Positions 1-6,371 of a stretch of 7,189 bases of DNA are shown here, in pieces (position 1 is the first letter of the stretch; each line of letters opens with the position of its first letter). Both the position numbers and the translations under genes were made by a program. Below the pieces are notes generated by a model. That model searched no databases. It was not told the origin of the DNA and saw only the letters and a list, made by a program, of their open reading frames with translations. This stretch comes from a bacterium (lineage in GTDB: Bacteria; Thermosulfidibacterota; Thermosulfidibacteria; Thermosulfidibacterales; Thermosulfidibacteraceae): positions 1 through 7,189 of the forward strand of contig JALWBK010000215.1 in NCBI GenBank assembly GCA_027037155.1. The letters are read 5' to 3'.

Positions 1-1575
1 CATCCTTTTGATCCAGTTTACCGTGTCAGTTTCGGCTCCTCCCTTTATCTCTTTTGCACGCTCTACAATCTCTTCAGGTAGTCCAAGTCTTTTGGCAATG
101 ATGAAGGCGTTGCTCTCTCCCGGTACTCCTACGAGTAGTCTATAGGTGGGCTTTAGCGTGTTGGAGTCAAACTCAACAGAGGCGTTTTCCATACCCGCTG
201 TGCTGTATGCAAGTAGCTTCAGCTCACCATGGTGGGTGGTGATGATGTTTATTGAGCCTATCTTGTGGAGGTACTCTGCTATGGCAACTGCAAGGGCACT
301 TCCCTCCTCAGGATCGGTTCCGGTTCCTAACTCGTCTATCAAAACGAGGGAGTTTTTGTCTGCCTTTTGACAGATCTCTTTCAGCCTGACAACGTGGGAG
401 GAAAAGGTGGAGAGGCTGTTTTCAATGCTCTGCTCATCCCCTATGTCGGCAAGCACTTTATGAAATGCGTAGAAATAGCTGTCCGTGTGGGCGGTTACAG
501 GAAGTGCAGAAAGGGCCATGAGGGTGAGAAGGCCAGCGGTCTTCAGGGCAACGGTCTTTCCTCCTGTGTTGGGTCCTGTGATGATTATGGTGTGCCTGTT
601 GGCGTCCAGTTTTAGATCCATGGGAACAGTGTCTTCTCCTTTGACCGCTACCAGAAGGGGATGTCTTCCCTTCACTATGTGTAGTTCTCTTTTGGTTCCA
701 ACCTGGGGTATGGTGGCGTCAAACTCCTTAGCGAATCTTGCCTTGGCAAATACAGCGTCAAGCTGTGATAGAACGTATTGATTTTCTTTCAAAGAGGAGG
801 CGTGAAAGCCTATCTTTGCTGTGAGTTTGCGAAGTACTTTTTCCTCCTCTTCTTGCTCTTCCCTTCTGAGCTTTGCTATGGTGTTATTTAATGGCACTAT
901 TTCTTTAGGCTCTACGAAAAGGGTCTTTCCGGAGGCGGATGTGTCTATCACCATACCTTCCAACGCTGGGGCCCTGTCGGAGCGCACCGCTAAGGTGTAC
1001 CTTTCAAATCTGATATGGATGTTTCTGTCGGCAAGGGCCTTTGCCTTGGCTGGATTGTTCATGATTCTTCTTAGGCGCTGGGATATTTCTCCTTTGAGAC
1101 TCCTGATTCTTTGCCTTATGCTACTTAGTCTTTCTGAGGCATCGTCCTTGACATTTCCCGACTCATCTAATGAGGCTTCTATCTGATGTGCGAGCTCATC
1201 AAGCAAAGAGAGTTTCGCGGCAACTTTGCGCAATTCTGGGAATCTTTCGTCTGTGAGACGACTCTTCACTATCCTTGCAAGGATAAGCTGTCTTTTCACC
1301 AAAAGTATCTTGGTGGGTTCAAGGACGGAGCCTGGAATCTTGGCAACGGCAAGTATATCGGAGACATCATGCAGATCGCCAAGGGATATCTCCTGTTCAG
1401 TATCAAGAAAGCGCAAAGCGTCTCGTAGTTCCCCGTACCTTTTCTCAACCCAAGAGATGTCAGGATTTGGTCTTGTGGACAGAATAACGCTCCTCCCCAA
1501 TGGGGAGTGAGCGTACCGCGCTATCAGCTCTAAAAGCTTGGGATACTCTAAGGCTTCTAAGTGGTAGTTTTCCAT
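1..1575 (-). CDS. mutS2: Endonuclease MutS2 (DNA mismatch repair ATPase family), 3' end cut by window edge
   Basis: The reading frame is open from ATG at 1575 to base 1, giving 525 codons without a stop. It begins MENYHLEALEYPKLLELIARY, as MutS2 proteins do. The Walker A motif GPNTGGKT lies at residues 334-341 (bases 553-576). The Walker B/signature segment LVLIDELGTGTDPEEG follows, with Asp414-Glu415 near bases 331-336, then a TTHHGELKLLAY segment. The first ~300 residues would be the core/lever/clamp part and contain a charged helical stretch. Family knowledge: MutS2 is a cytosolic ATPase that binds branched DNA or stalled, collided ribosomes. It usually has a C-terminal Smr nuclease domain and about 750-790 residues in total, so roughly a third, including any Smr domain, lies outside the window. 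The start overlaps the yqeY stop (TGATG) and has GGGAGGG at 1578-1584, only 3 nt upstream, so coupled translation is likely. MutS1 is unlikely, because there is no N-terminal mismatch-binding domain with its Phe-x-Glu motif. Confidence 0.96.
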   Translation of the reverse strand, partial: MENYHLEALEYPKLLELIARYAHSPLGRSVILSTRPNPDISWVEKRYGELRDALRFLDTEQEISLGDLHDVSDILAVAKIPGSVLEPTKILLVKRQLILARIVKSRLTDERFPELRKVAAKLSLLDELAHQIEASLDESGNVKDDASERLSSIRQRIRSLKGEISQRLRRIMNNPAKAKALADRNIHIRFERYTLAVRSDRAPALEGMVIDTSASGKTLFVEPKEIVPLNNTIAKLRREEQEEEEKVLRKLTAKIGFHASSLKENQYVLSQLDAVFAKARFAKEFDATIPQVGTKRELHIVKGRHPLLVAVKGEDTVPMDLKLDANRHTIIITGPNTGGKTVALKTAGLLTLMALSALPVTAHTDSYFYAFHKVLADIGDEQSIENSLSTFSSHVVRLKEICQKADKNSLVLIDELGTGTDPEEGSALAVAIAEYLHKIGSINIITTHHGELKLLAYSTAGMENASVEFDSNTLKPTYRLLVGVPGESNAFIIAKRLGLPEEIVERAKEIKGGAETDTVNWIKRM

Positions 1576-2021
1576 CACCCTCCCAGCTTCTCTCTTACCA
1601 TCTGGTTGACGAGCTTTCCGTCTGCTCTGCCGCGGACCTTGGGCATAACCACCTTCATCACCTTGCCCATGTCTTTGGGAGTTGTGGCTCCCGTCTCCTT
1701 TATGGCCTCTTCAATGATGGCCTCAAGCTCTTCCTTGCTCAGAGGCTGTGGCAGATAAGACTCAAGGATTTTTAGCTCCTTCTCCTCCTTTTCTGCAAGA
1801 TCCGTTCTGCCAGCCTCTTTGTATTTCTCAATGGACTCCTTTCTCTGCTTCACAGCTTTCTGGATGACCGCGAGGATCTCATCGTCGGAGAGCTCTCCTC
1901 TTTTCTCTATCTCCTTGTTCTTTATCTCTGAGATGAGGAGCCTCAGCGTAGATACCTTCAGTGAGTCTTTGCTCTTCATAGCTTCTTTCATGTCCTGCAT
2001 TATCTGCTCCTTCAGTCCCAT
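1575..2021 (-). CDS. yqeY: GatB/YqeY domain protein
   Basis: This gene encodes 148 residues starting MGLKEQIMQDMKEAMKSKD, which is the standard length and opening of stand-alone YqeY proteins. The body is strongly helical and charged (KQRKESIEKYKEAGRTDLA near residues 57-75, then LESYLPQPLSKEEL). The C-terminal third carries the family's GATTPKDMGKVMKVVMPKVRGRADGKLVN segment in two adjoining pieces. Family knowledge: this fold matches the tail domain of GatB in the tRNA-dependent amidotransferase and is thought to bind tRNA, but the role of the free-standing protein is not settled. The frame is open upstream to an ATG at 2066. I chose 2021 because AGGAGG (2029-2034) sits 7 nt before it, and the extra 15 residues would overlap the preceding gene and match nothing in the family. 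The stop overlaps the mutS2 ATG. Confidence 0.93.
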   Translation of the reverse strand: MGLKEQIMQDMKEAMKSKDSLKVSTLRLLISEIKNKEIEKRGELSDDEILAVIQKAVKQRKESIEKYKEAGRTDLAEKEEKELKILESYLPQPLSKEELEAIIEEAIKETGATTPKDMGKVMKVVMPKVRGRADGKLVNQMVREKLGG

Positions 2022-2025
2022 CTTA

Positions 2026-2034
2026 CCACCTCCT
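2026..2034 (-). promoter_or_regulatory. Ribosome binding site that fixes the yqeY start
   Basis: AGGAGGTGG reads leftward here. Its AGGAGG core lies 7 nt before the ATG at 2021 and inside the 14-nt gap (2022-2035) after the upstream gene's TAA. This near-perfect site supports the 148-residue form over the upstream in-frame ATG at 2066. Confidence 0.85.
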
Positions 2035-2035
2035 C

Positions 2036-2659
2036 TTAGTTTGGCACTTTTCCGTAGGCAAGCCATTGATATACGTTTATAAAAAACCTCTCGTTGTCGT
2101 ACTGGTTTATGGGGTAGTACGGCACCAGTGGACCTGTGGGTAAGACCACTACCCTACCCTTCCCGTAGTTCATGGCGAAAGCAACCACTTTTCCATCTTG
2201 CGTTTCAAGCAAGGGTATTTTTCCCTGCATGTTCTTTATATCCGGAATCCTGTATATGTAAAGCTTTACGCGCTTTACGCCTTTCAGAAGTGCGTGTTTA
2301 ACCATGGCAGGAGCCTTCAAAACCACCGGCACCCACCTGTTAAGGGACGCATATTCTACCTCTCCCTCCCTTAGGAAAAAGCTGGCGCTGTCCCCCTCGT
2401 CATCTGCACCAATGTATGTTAGAACTCCGCCTCCTTTGTTCACCCACCCTTTGAGCAGGTTTTCCAATTCTGTTGGGATGTAAGCTATTCCGGCTCTGAG
2501 ATCCACCACTTGATAGTTGCCGCCTTTGATGAGAAAGTTCCACAGGTCCTGGACGTTGTCCCGATATACCACTAAGGCCTTTACACGTGGTAGCTTGCCA
2601 TAGTCGAAGGGGGTGAGTGCCAGTAGAAGGAATGCAATTATTGCGATTCTGATGCGCAT
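2036..2659 (-). CDS. Hypothetical protein, putative exported, GATase1-like/DUF4350-like fold
   Basis: This gene encodes 207 residues and I cannot assign a function. Residues 1-4 (MRIR) are basic and 5-18 are strongly hydrophobic (IAIIAFLLLALTPF), suggesting a signal peptide or one N-terminal membrane anchor; no lipobox or obvious cleavage site is seen. From residue 27 there is an alternating strand/helix pattern: ALVVYRD, NYQVVDL, LENLLKGWVNKGGGVLTYIGADDEGD at 65-90, and MNYGKGRVVVLPTGP at 163-177. It ends DNERFFINVYQWLAYGK (188-204). Lines such as 'helix-KGGGVLTYIG', 'YGKGRVVVLPTG' and 'DN..F..N..QWL' recall the class I glutamine-amidotransferase-like domains of the DUF4350/GldG/ThuA type; this resemblance is from memory. 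The protein has no cysteine, so it cannot be a Cys-dependent amidotransferase and is probably a binding or structural version of the fold. Its start overlaps the purH stop (TGATG) and has no Shine-Dalgarno sequence, so translation probably depends on ribosomes finishing purH. Confidence 0.8.
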   Translation of the reverse strand: MRIRIAIIAFLLLALTPFDYGKLPRVKALVVYRDNVQDLWNFLIKGGNYQVVDLRAGIAYIPTELENLLKGWVNKGGGVLTYIGADDEGDSASFFLREGEVEYASLNRWVPVVLKAPAMVKHALLKGVKRVKLYIYRIPDIKNMQGKIPLLETQDGKVVAFAMNYGKGRVVVLPTGPLVPYYPINQYDNERFFINVYQWLAYGKVPN

Positions 2660-4152
2660 CAGTGCTTGAAGTGGCGCATTCTGGTGAAGACCATAGCGAT
2701 CCCAAGTTCATCGGCCTTAGCAATGACTTCCTTATCCCTTATAGATCCACCGGGCTGTATTACAGCAGTTATTCCCATCTTCGCGGCCTCTTCAATGCCG
2801 TCGGGGAACGGGAAGAAGGCGTCTGAAGCCATAACAGCGCCTTTGGTGTCGTGGCCGTGCATCTGAGCCTTCATCCCAGCAATTCTCACAGAGTCCACCC
2901 TGCTGGTCTGTCCTGCCCCCACGCCTATTATACTCCTGTCCTTGGCGAAGACTATGGCGTTGGATTTTACGTGTTTGACAACCTTTAAAGCAAAAACGAG
3001 CTGGTCCAGCTCCTGCTGGGTGGGCTCTCTTTTGGTAACCACCTCAAGGTTTGAGTAGAGTTTATCATCGCTTTCCTGTACGAGGCAGCTTCCTACAACG
3101 CTTTTGAACGTTAAGCTGTCCTTTTTGCCCCAGGGTTTAAGCTGAAGCACTCTAAGGTTTTCCTTCTGAGAGAAGATCTCCAGTGCTTCCTTGGTGTACT
3201 CCGGTGCCACCACCACCTCAAAGAAGGTCTTCACCATGGAGGCTGCCGTTTCAGGATCCACTATCCTATTGAAGGCAACGATACCGCCAAAGGCTGATAC
3301 CGGATCGCAGGAAAGTGCCCTTTCAAAGGCATCCTTCAGATCGTTGCCCTCTGCTACACCACAGGGATTGGTGTGCTTTATAATGGCACAGGTGGGCTTT
3401 TCGTCAAACTCAAGGATGAGTTCATAGGCGGCGCTGGCATCGTGGATGTTGTTATAAGAGAGCTCCTTGCCTTGAAACTGTACGAAGTTGGCAAAGCCGT
3501 AATCTGCCCTGTTCGCAACGTAAAAGGCTGCGTTCTGGTGTGGGTTTTCGCCGTAGCGCGGTTTTAAGGCCCTTCTTAAATGTATCACCTTGACCTCTGC
3601 AAGCTCTTCACCTGTTAACCACTGGTGTATGGACGCATCGTAGCTGCTTGTAAGGGCAAAGGCCTTGGAGGCCAGCTTCTTCCTCTCTTCCAAAGAGAGG
3701 TCGCCATTTTTTAGCTTTTCAAGTACCCATTCATAATCTTGAGGATCCGTTACGATTACAACGCTTTCGTAGTTTTTGGCTGCAGCTCTTACCAGTGTTG
3801 GACCGCCTATATCTATCATCTCAACGCTCGGGTTCTCTTCAAAGGGGTATAGGTTCACCACCACTATGTCTATGGGCTCTATCTTGTGTTCGGTTAAGGT
3901 TTCTAAGTGTTCTTTTTTGTCCCTTCTTGCCAAGATTCCAGCGTGGATCCGCGGATGAAGGGTTTTTACCCTTCCGTCAAGGATTTCGGGAAAGCCCGTG
4001 TGTTCTGATACCTCTTTAACCTTTACACCGTTTTCCCTGAGTATTCCGGCAGTATTTCCCGTAGAGAGTATGCCGTAGCCCAGTTCAGACAATCCCTTTG
4101 CGAATTCAACGATGCCTTCCTTCTTGTAAACACTTATGAGAGCCCACTTCAT
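2659..4152 (-). CDS. purH: Bifunctional AICAR formyltransferase / IMP cyclohydrolase
   Basis: PurH catalyses the last two steps of de novo IMP synthesis. AICAR is formylated with 10-formyl-tetrahydrofolate, and the resulting FAICAR is then closed to IMP. This copy has 497 residues; E. coli PurH has about 529. The N-terminal MGS-like cyclohydrolase domain (about 1-185) shows GFPEILDGRVKTLHPRIHAGIL (53-74) and IDIGGPTLVRAAAKN (113-127). The C-terminal transformylase domain shows RYGENPHQ (199-206), the KHTNPCG motif with the catalytic Lys259-His260 pair, SAFGGIVAFN (286-295), GAGQTSRVDS (412-421), DAFFPFPDG (444-452) and the end MRHFKH. Part of the shorter length comes from a compact loop between NLYPFE and IDIGGP. 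Oddities are SVYKKEG where many homologues have SVSDKTG, STGNT in place of the usual STGGT (Asn33), and TRMRHF in place of TGMRHF near the end (Arg490). The start overlaps the acuC stop by 4 nt (ATGA) and has GGGAGG 7-8 nt upstream. Confidence 0.98.
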   Translation of the reverse strand: MKWALISVYKKEGIVEFAKGLSELGYGILSTGNTAGILRENGVKVKEVSEHTGFPEILDGRVKTLHPRIHAGILARRDKKEHLETLTEHKIEPIDIVVVNLYPFEENPSVEMIDIGGPTLVRAAAKNYESVVIVTDPQDYEWVLEKLKNGDLSLEERKKLASKAFALTSSYDASIHQWLTGEELAEVKVIHLRRALKPRYGENPHQNAAFYVANRADYGFANFVQFQGKELSYNNIHDASAAYELILEFDEKPTCAIIKHTNPCGVAEGNDLKDAFERALSCDPVSAFGGIVAFNRIVDPETAASMVKTFFEVVVAPEYTKEALEIFSQKENLRVLQLKPWGKKDSLTFKSVVGSCLVQESDDKLYSNLEVVTKREPTQQELDQLVFALKVVKHVKSNAIVFAKDRSIIGVGAGQTSRVDSVRIAGMKAQMHGHDTKGAVMASDAFFPFPDGIEEAAKMGITAVIQPGGSIRDKEVIAKADELGIAMVFTRMRHFKH

Positions 4153-5231
4153 AGGCCTACCTCCCTCTTTAAAAAGTTGACTCTCTCTCGCAAAACGGGC
4201 TTTATGTGAGCTTTGTCACCGCTCCAGCCAGGTGTATCCCAGATGTCGGGGCCATCGTATCCTTCCATTATGGAGATGCGAAGGAAGCGTTCGGGGAGTC
4301 TGTCGGGAAAATCTCTTCTGGTGAGTCTTCCCCAAAGTATCGTCCAGATGCGGGCTACGTTCACCATGTCGTACCCACCGCCTCCGGTGATGATGATGCG
4401 TTTGAGGTTGAGATCCCGTAGGATGCGACCGATTCTATCGTAGATGCCAGTGGTGAGGTACAGGGAGGTTAAGGGATCATCTTTGTGGCCGTCTGCCCCA
4501 GCTTGCAAAAAGAGTACATCTGGGGCGTATCTCTCTATTAAGGGCACCACCAGCTCTTCAAAGATGAAGAGCACCTCTTCGTCTTCGGTGTATCTGGGTA
4601 GCGGGATATTTACGTTGTATCCTTTTCCCTCCTTATCTCCCAACTCTTCCAATTTGCCTGTTAGGGGGAAGGCGTCCTCTTGATGTAGAGAGCAGACGAA
4701 GACTCTGCTATCTTCGTAAAAAGCTTCTTGCACCGCATCACAGTGATGGGCGTCTATGTCCAAATAGAAGACCTTAAGTCCAGCATCTGCAAGCATCTTG
4801 AGGGCGATGACTACATCGTTGAGGTAGCAGAATCCAGAAGCCCTGTTGGGCTTTGCATGGTGCATTCCCCCTCCGGGGTTGAAGATAATGGCATCACTTT
4901 TCATAACTGCTTTGGCTGCGGCTATGGTTCCTCCTGTGCCAATGGAGGCGAAGCGAAAGATGCCTGGAACGACGGGATTGTCCTCTACGCCGAGGCCGTA
5001 CTGGGGAGCTTCCTCCTCTTTCTCTAAGGCGTCAAGGTAGTCGGCGCTGTGGTACGTCAGCAGCTCTTGGTGGGGGGCTTCGTTAGGTTCTTTCACCTCA
5101 ACCCCTTCAAGGAGACCCATATCTCTCATGAGTTCAATGGCCAGCTTTACCCTTAGAGGACGCATGGGGTGGAACCTTCCAAAGCTGAAGTCCCAGTAGT
5201 CCTTGCAGTAAAAGACGATTTCCTCTGCCAT
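4149..5231 (-). CDS. Histone deacetylase-family zinc deacetylase (HDLP/AcuC-like)
   Basis: With the chosen start this is a 360-residue arginase-fold deacetylase that removes acetyl groups from lysine or acetyl-amine substrates. Every active-site element of class I HDAC/AcuC/HDLP enzymes is visible: GGGMHH with His124-His125; YLDIDAHHCD with zinc ligands Asp160 and His162 plus Asp165; LQAGADG with the third zinc ligand Asp247; and GGGGYDMVNVARIWT with the transition-state Tyr287. It should therefore be active. It resembles Aquifex aeolicus HDLP and bacterial AcuC; the native substrate (acetylated protein, acetyl-CoA synthetase, acetylpolyamine) cannot be read from sequence. The frame extends upstream to ATG 5255 and TTG 5276. 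I chose ATG 5231 because GGAGG (5237-5241) lies 5 nt before it and the protein then begins MAEEIVFYCKDYWDF, matching the family's first strand. It is the first gene of the leftward cluster, overlapping purH by ATGA. No acs or acuA/acuB gene is nearby. Confidence 0.95.
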   Translation of the reverse strand: MAEEIVFYCKDYWDFSFGRFHPMRPLRVKLAIELMRDMGLLEGVEVKEPNEAPHQELLTYHSADYLDALEKEEEAPQYGLGVEDNPVVPGIFRFASIGTGGTIAAAKAVMKSDAIIFNPGGGMHHAKPNRASGFCYLNDVVIALKMLADAGLKVFYLDIDAHHCDAVQEAFYEDSRVFVCSLHQEDAFPLTGKLEELGDKEGKGYNVNIPLPRYTEDEEVLFIFEELVVPLIERYAPDVLFLQAGADGHKDDPLTSLYLTTGIYDRIGRILRDLNLKRIIITGGGGYDMVNVARIWTILWGRLTRRDFPDRLPERFLRISIMEGYDGPDIWDTPGWSGDKAHIKPVLRERVNFLKREVGL

Positions 5232-5236
5232 CTCTC

Positions 5237-5241
5237 CCTCC
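5237..5241 (-). promoter_or_regulatory. Ribosome binding site deciding the deacetylase start
   Basis: GGAGG reads leftward here, 5 nt before the ATG at 5231. Neither longer in-frame start (ATG 5255, TTG 5276) has a comparable site: only a weak AAGGT precedes 5255, and nothing suitable precedes 5276. Confidence 0.7.
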
Positions 5242-5253
5242 GGTAATTGTTGC

Positions 5254-5284
5254 ATATTAAAACGGTTGACCTTCAAAAAGGCAA
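5254..5284 (-). promoter_or_regulatory. Possible sigma-70-type promoter for the leftward acuC-like/purH operon
   Basis: Reading leftward, TTGCCT (5284-5279) and TAATAT (5259-5254) resemble -35 and -10 boxes with a long 19-nt spacer; TTTAAT shifted by two would give 17. Transcription would begin near 5247, leaving a leader of about 16 nt that still contains the GGAGG at 5237-5241. This fits the ATG at 5231 rather than the longer starts. Based on sequence match only. Confidence 0.35.
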
Positions 5285-5304
5285 GGAGTATTAGGCTGTA
5301 AAAT
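5266..5304 (+). promoter_or_regulatory. Possible promoter for asd-guaB
   Basis: TTGACC (5266-5271) is a good -35 box and is followed after 17 nt by TATTAG (5289-5294), a fair -10 box. A second AT-rich candidate, TAAAAT, is at 5299-5304 without a well-placed -35. Starts near 5301 or 5311 would leave a short leader before the GGAGG at 5317-5321. The -35 box sits within the spacer of the leftward promoter candidate, so the two promoters would overlap and face in opposite directions. Confidence 0.35.
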
Positions 5305-5316
5305 TCAAGCAGGTGC

Positions 5317-5321
5317 GGAGG
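5317..5321 (+). promoter_or_regulatory. Ribosome binding site of asd
   Basis: GGAGG lies 5 nt before the ATG at 5327 and supports that start. No other in-frame start lies close by. Confidence 0.75.
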
Positions 5322-5326
5322 TTGTC

Positions 5327-6343
5327 ATGGGAGAGTACGTGGTAGCAGTGGCTGGAGCAACGGGAGCTGTTGGAAGGGAGATGCTCAAGATCTTGGAGGA
5401 AAGGAACTTTCCCGTAAAGGAGCTGAGGCTGTTTGCCTCTCCGAGAAGCGAGGGCATGGAGCTGGAGTTTAAGGGTGAGAGGATAAAGGTACAGGTGTTG
5501 AAGAAAGGGGTCTTCAAAGGCTGCGATATAGCCCTCTTTTCCTGTGGTGGATCAAGATCTCTTGAGTTTGCACCGGATGCTGCCAAGGACGGGTGTGTGG
5601 TGATAGACAACTCCAGTGCTTGGAGGATGGATCCTGAGGTGCCTCTGGTGGTCCCCGAGGTTAATCCCCATGCAATAGCCGACTACAAAAACAAGGGGAT
5701 AATCGCCAATCCCAACTGCTCCACCATACAGATGGTGGTTCCCCTTAAGGCCATATACGATTACTCCCGTATCAAGAGGATCTTCGTTGCTACCTACCAG
5801 TCCACCTCGGGTGCGGGCAAAAAAGCCATGGATGAGCTTTTGGAACAGACGAGGGCTATTCTTAACTTTCAGCCTATTAAGAAGAAGGTCTTTCCCCACC
5901 AAATCGCCTTCAACTGCTTGCCTCACATAGATGTCTTCCTTGACAACGGCTATACCAAGGAAGAGATGAAGATGGTGAACGAGACCAAGAAGATTATGGA
6001 GGATCCGGAGATACAGGTCAGCCCCACCTGTGTGAGGGTTCCGGTGTTTATAAGCCACAGCGAGGCGGTTACCATAGAGACAGAGAAGAAGGTAACTGCT
6101 GAGAAGGCCAGAGAACTCCTTTCAAACTTCCCAGGCGTGAAGGTGGTAGATGATCCTGAGAACAACCTCTATCCTTTGGCTATTGATGCTGCAGGCAAAG
6201 ATGAGTGCTTCGTAGGTAGGATTAGAGAGGATGTGGGTATAGAGAATGGCCTTTCTATGTGGATTGTTGCCGATAATTTGAGAAAGGGCGCGGCACTAAA
6301 CGCTGTACAGATTGCGGAAATGCTGGTAGAGAAATATCTATAA
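5327..6343 (+). CDS. asd: Aspartate-semialdehyde dehydrogenase
   Basis: Asd reduces L-aspartyl-4-phosphate to aspartate-4-semialdehyde with NADPH in the cytosol. This is the branch point to threonine, methionine, lysine and diaminopimelate. The 338-residue length is normal for the family. The N-terminal Rossmann domain begins VAVAGATGAVGREM (6-19), the dinucleotide-binding loop. FSCGGSRS (71-78) and IDNSSAWRMDPEVPLVVPEVN (93-113) are family signatures and include Arg100 of the substrate-phosphate region. The catalytic nucleophile is Cys131 in NPNCSTIQ. TYQSTSGAG (157-164), RVPVFISHSEAV (237-248) with Arg238 and the acid-base His244, and the C-terminal NAD(P)-proximal ADNLRKGAALNAVQIAE complete the active site. 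All key residues are present, so the enzyme should be functional. It is the first gene of the rightward unit, divergent from the deacetylase, with guaB 24 nt downstream. Confidence 0.98.
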   Translation: MGEYVVAVAGATGAVGREMLKILEERNFPVKELRLFASPRSEGMELEFKGERIKVQVLKKGVFKGCDIALFSCGGSRSLEFAPDAAKDGCVVIDNSSAWRMDPEVPLVVPEVNPHAIADYKNKGIIANPNCSTIQMVVPLKAIYDYSRIKRIFVATYQSTSGAGKKAMDELLEQTRAILNFQPIKKKVFPHQIAFNCLPHIDVFLDNGYTKEEMKMVNETKKIMEDPEIQVSPTCVRVPVFISHSEAVTIETEKKVTAEKARELLSNFPGVKVVDDPENNLYPLAIDAAGKDECFVGRIREDVGIENGLSMWIVADNLRKGAALNAVQIAEMLVEKYL

Positions 6344-6350
6344 GTATACT

Positions 6351-6371
6351 GGGAGGGAGATGCAATCATGA
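6351..6371 (+). promoter_or_regulatory. guaB ribosome binding site with a possible three-codon leader ORF
   Basis: GGGAGGG (6351-6357) is followed 2 nt later by ATG at 6360, which reads Met-Gln-Ser-stop, and 10 nt later by the guaB ATG at 6368. The mini-frame's TGA (6369-6371) overlaps the guaB ATG as ATGA. The spacing to the first ATG is short and to the second a little long, so either could be used. The arrangement may be chance; only the guaB start itself is certain. Confidence 0.4.

Noticed and set aside
146..1510. Several rightward open frames of 60-120 codons opposite mutS2.
   Set aside because: They lie antisense to a clearly conserved gene, their translations are low-complexity Ser/Leu-rich, and none has family resemblance.
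2022..2066. Longer yqeY starting at ATG 2066.
   Set aside because: The 15 extra residues translate the ribosome binding site itself and the end of the preceding gene, and YqeY proteins begin at the Met encoded at 2021.
2651..2660. Perfect 10-bp palindrome GATGCGCATC over the purH stop and the next start.
   Set aside because: It is short, explained by the overlapping codons and the Met-Arg-Ile coding, and has no partner copies in the window. Operator function is not supported.
5232..5276. Longer N-terminus for the deacetylase starting at TTG 5276 or ATG 5255.
   Set aside because: Neither start has a good ribosome binding site, the added residues do not resemble the family's N-terminus, and the segment overlaps the likely promoter. 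ATG 5231 has GGAGG at proper spacing.
6343..6350. TATACT/AGTATACT just after the asd stop as a guaB promoter.
   Set aside because: There is no suitable -35 at 16-18 nt, and the predicted start would fall in the guaB ribosome binding site. Co-transcription with asd is simpler.
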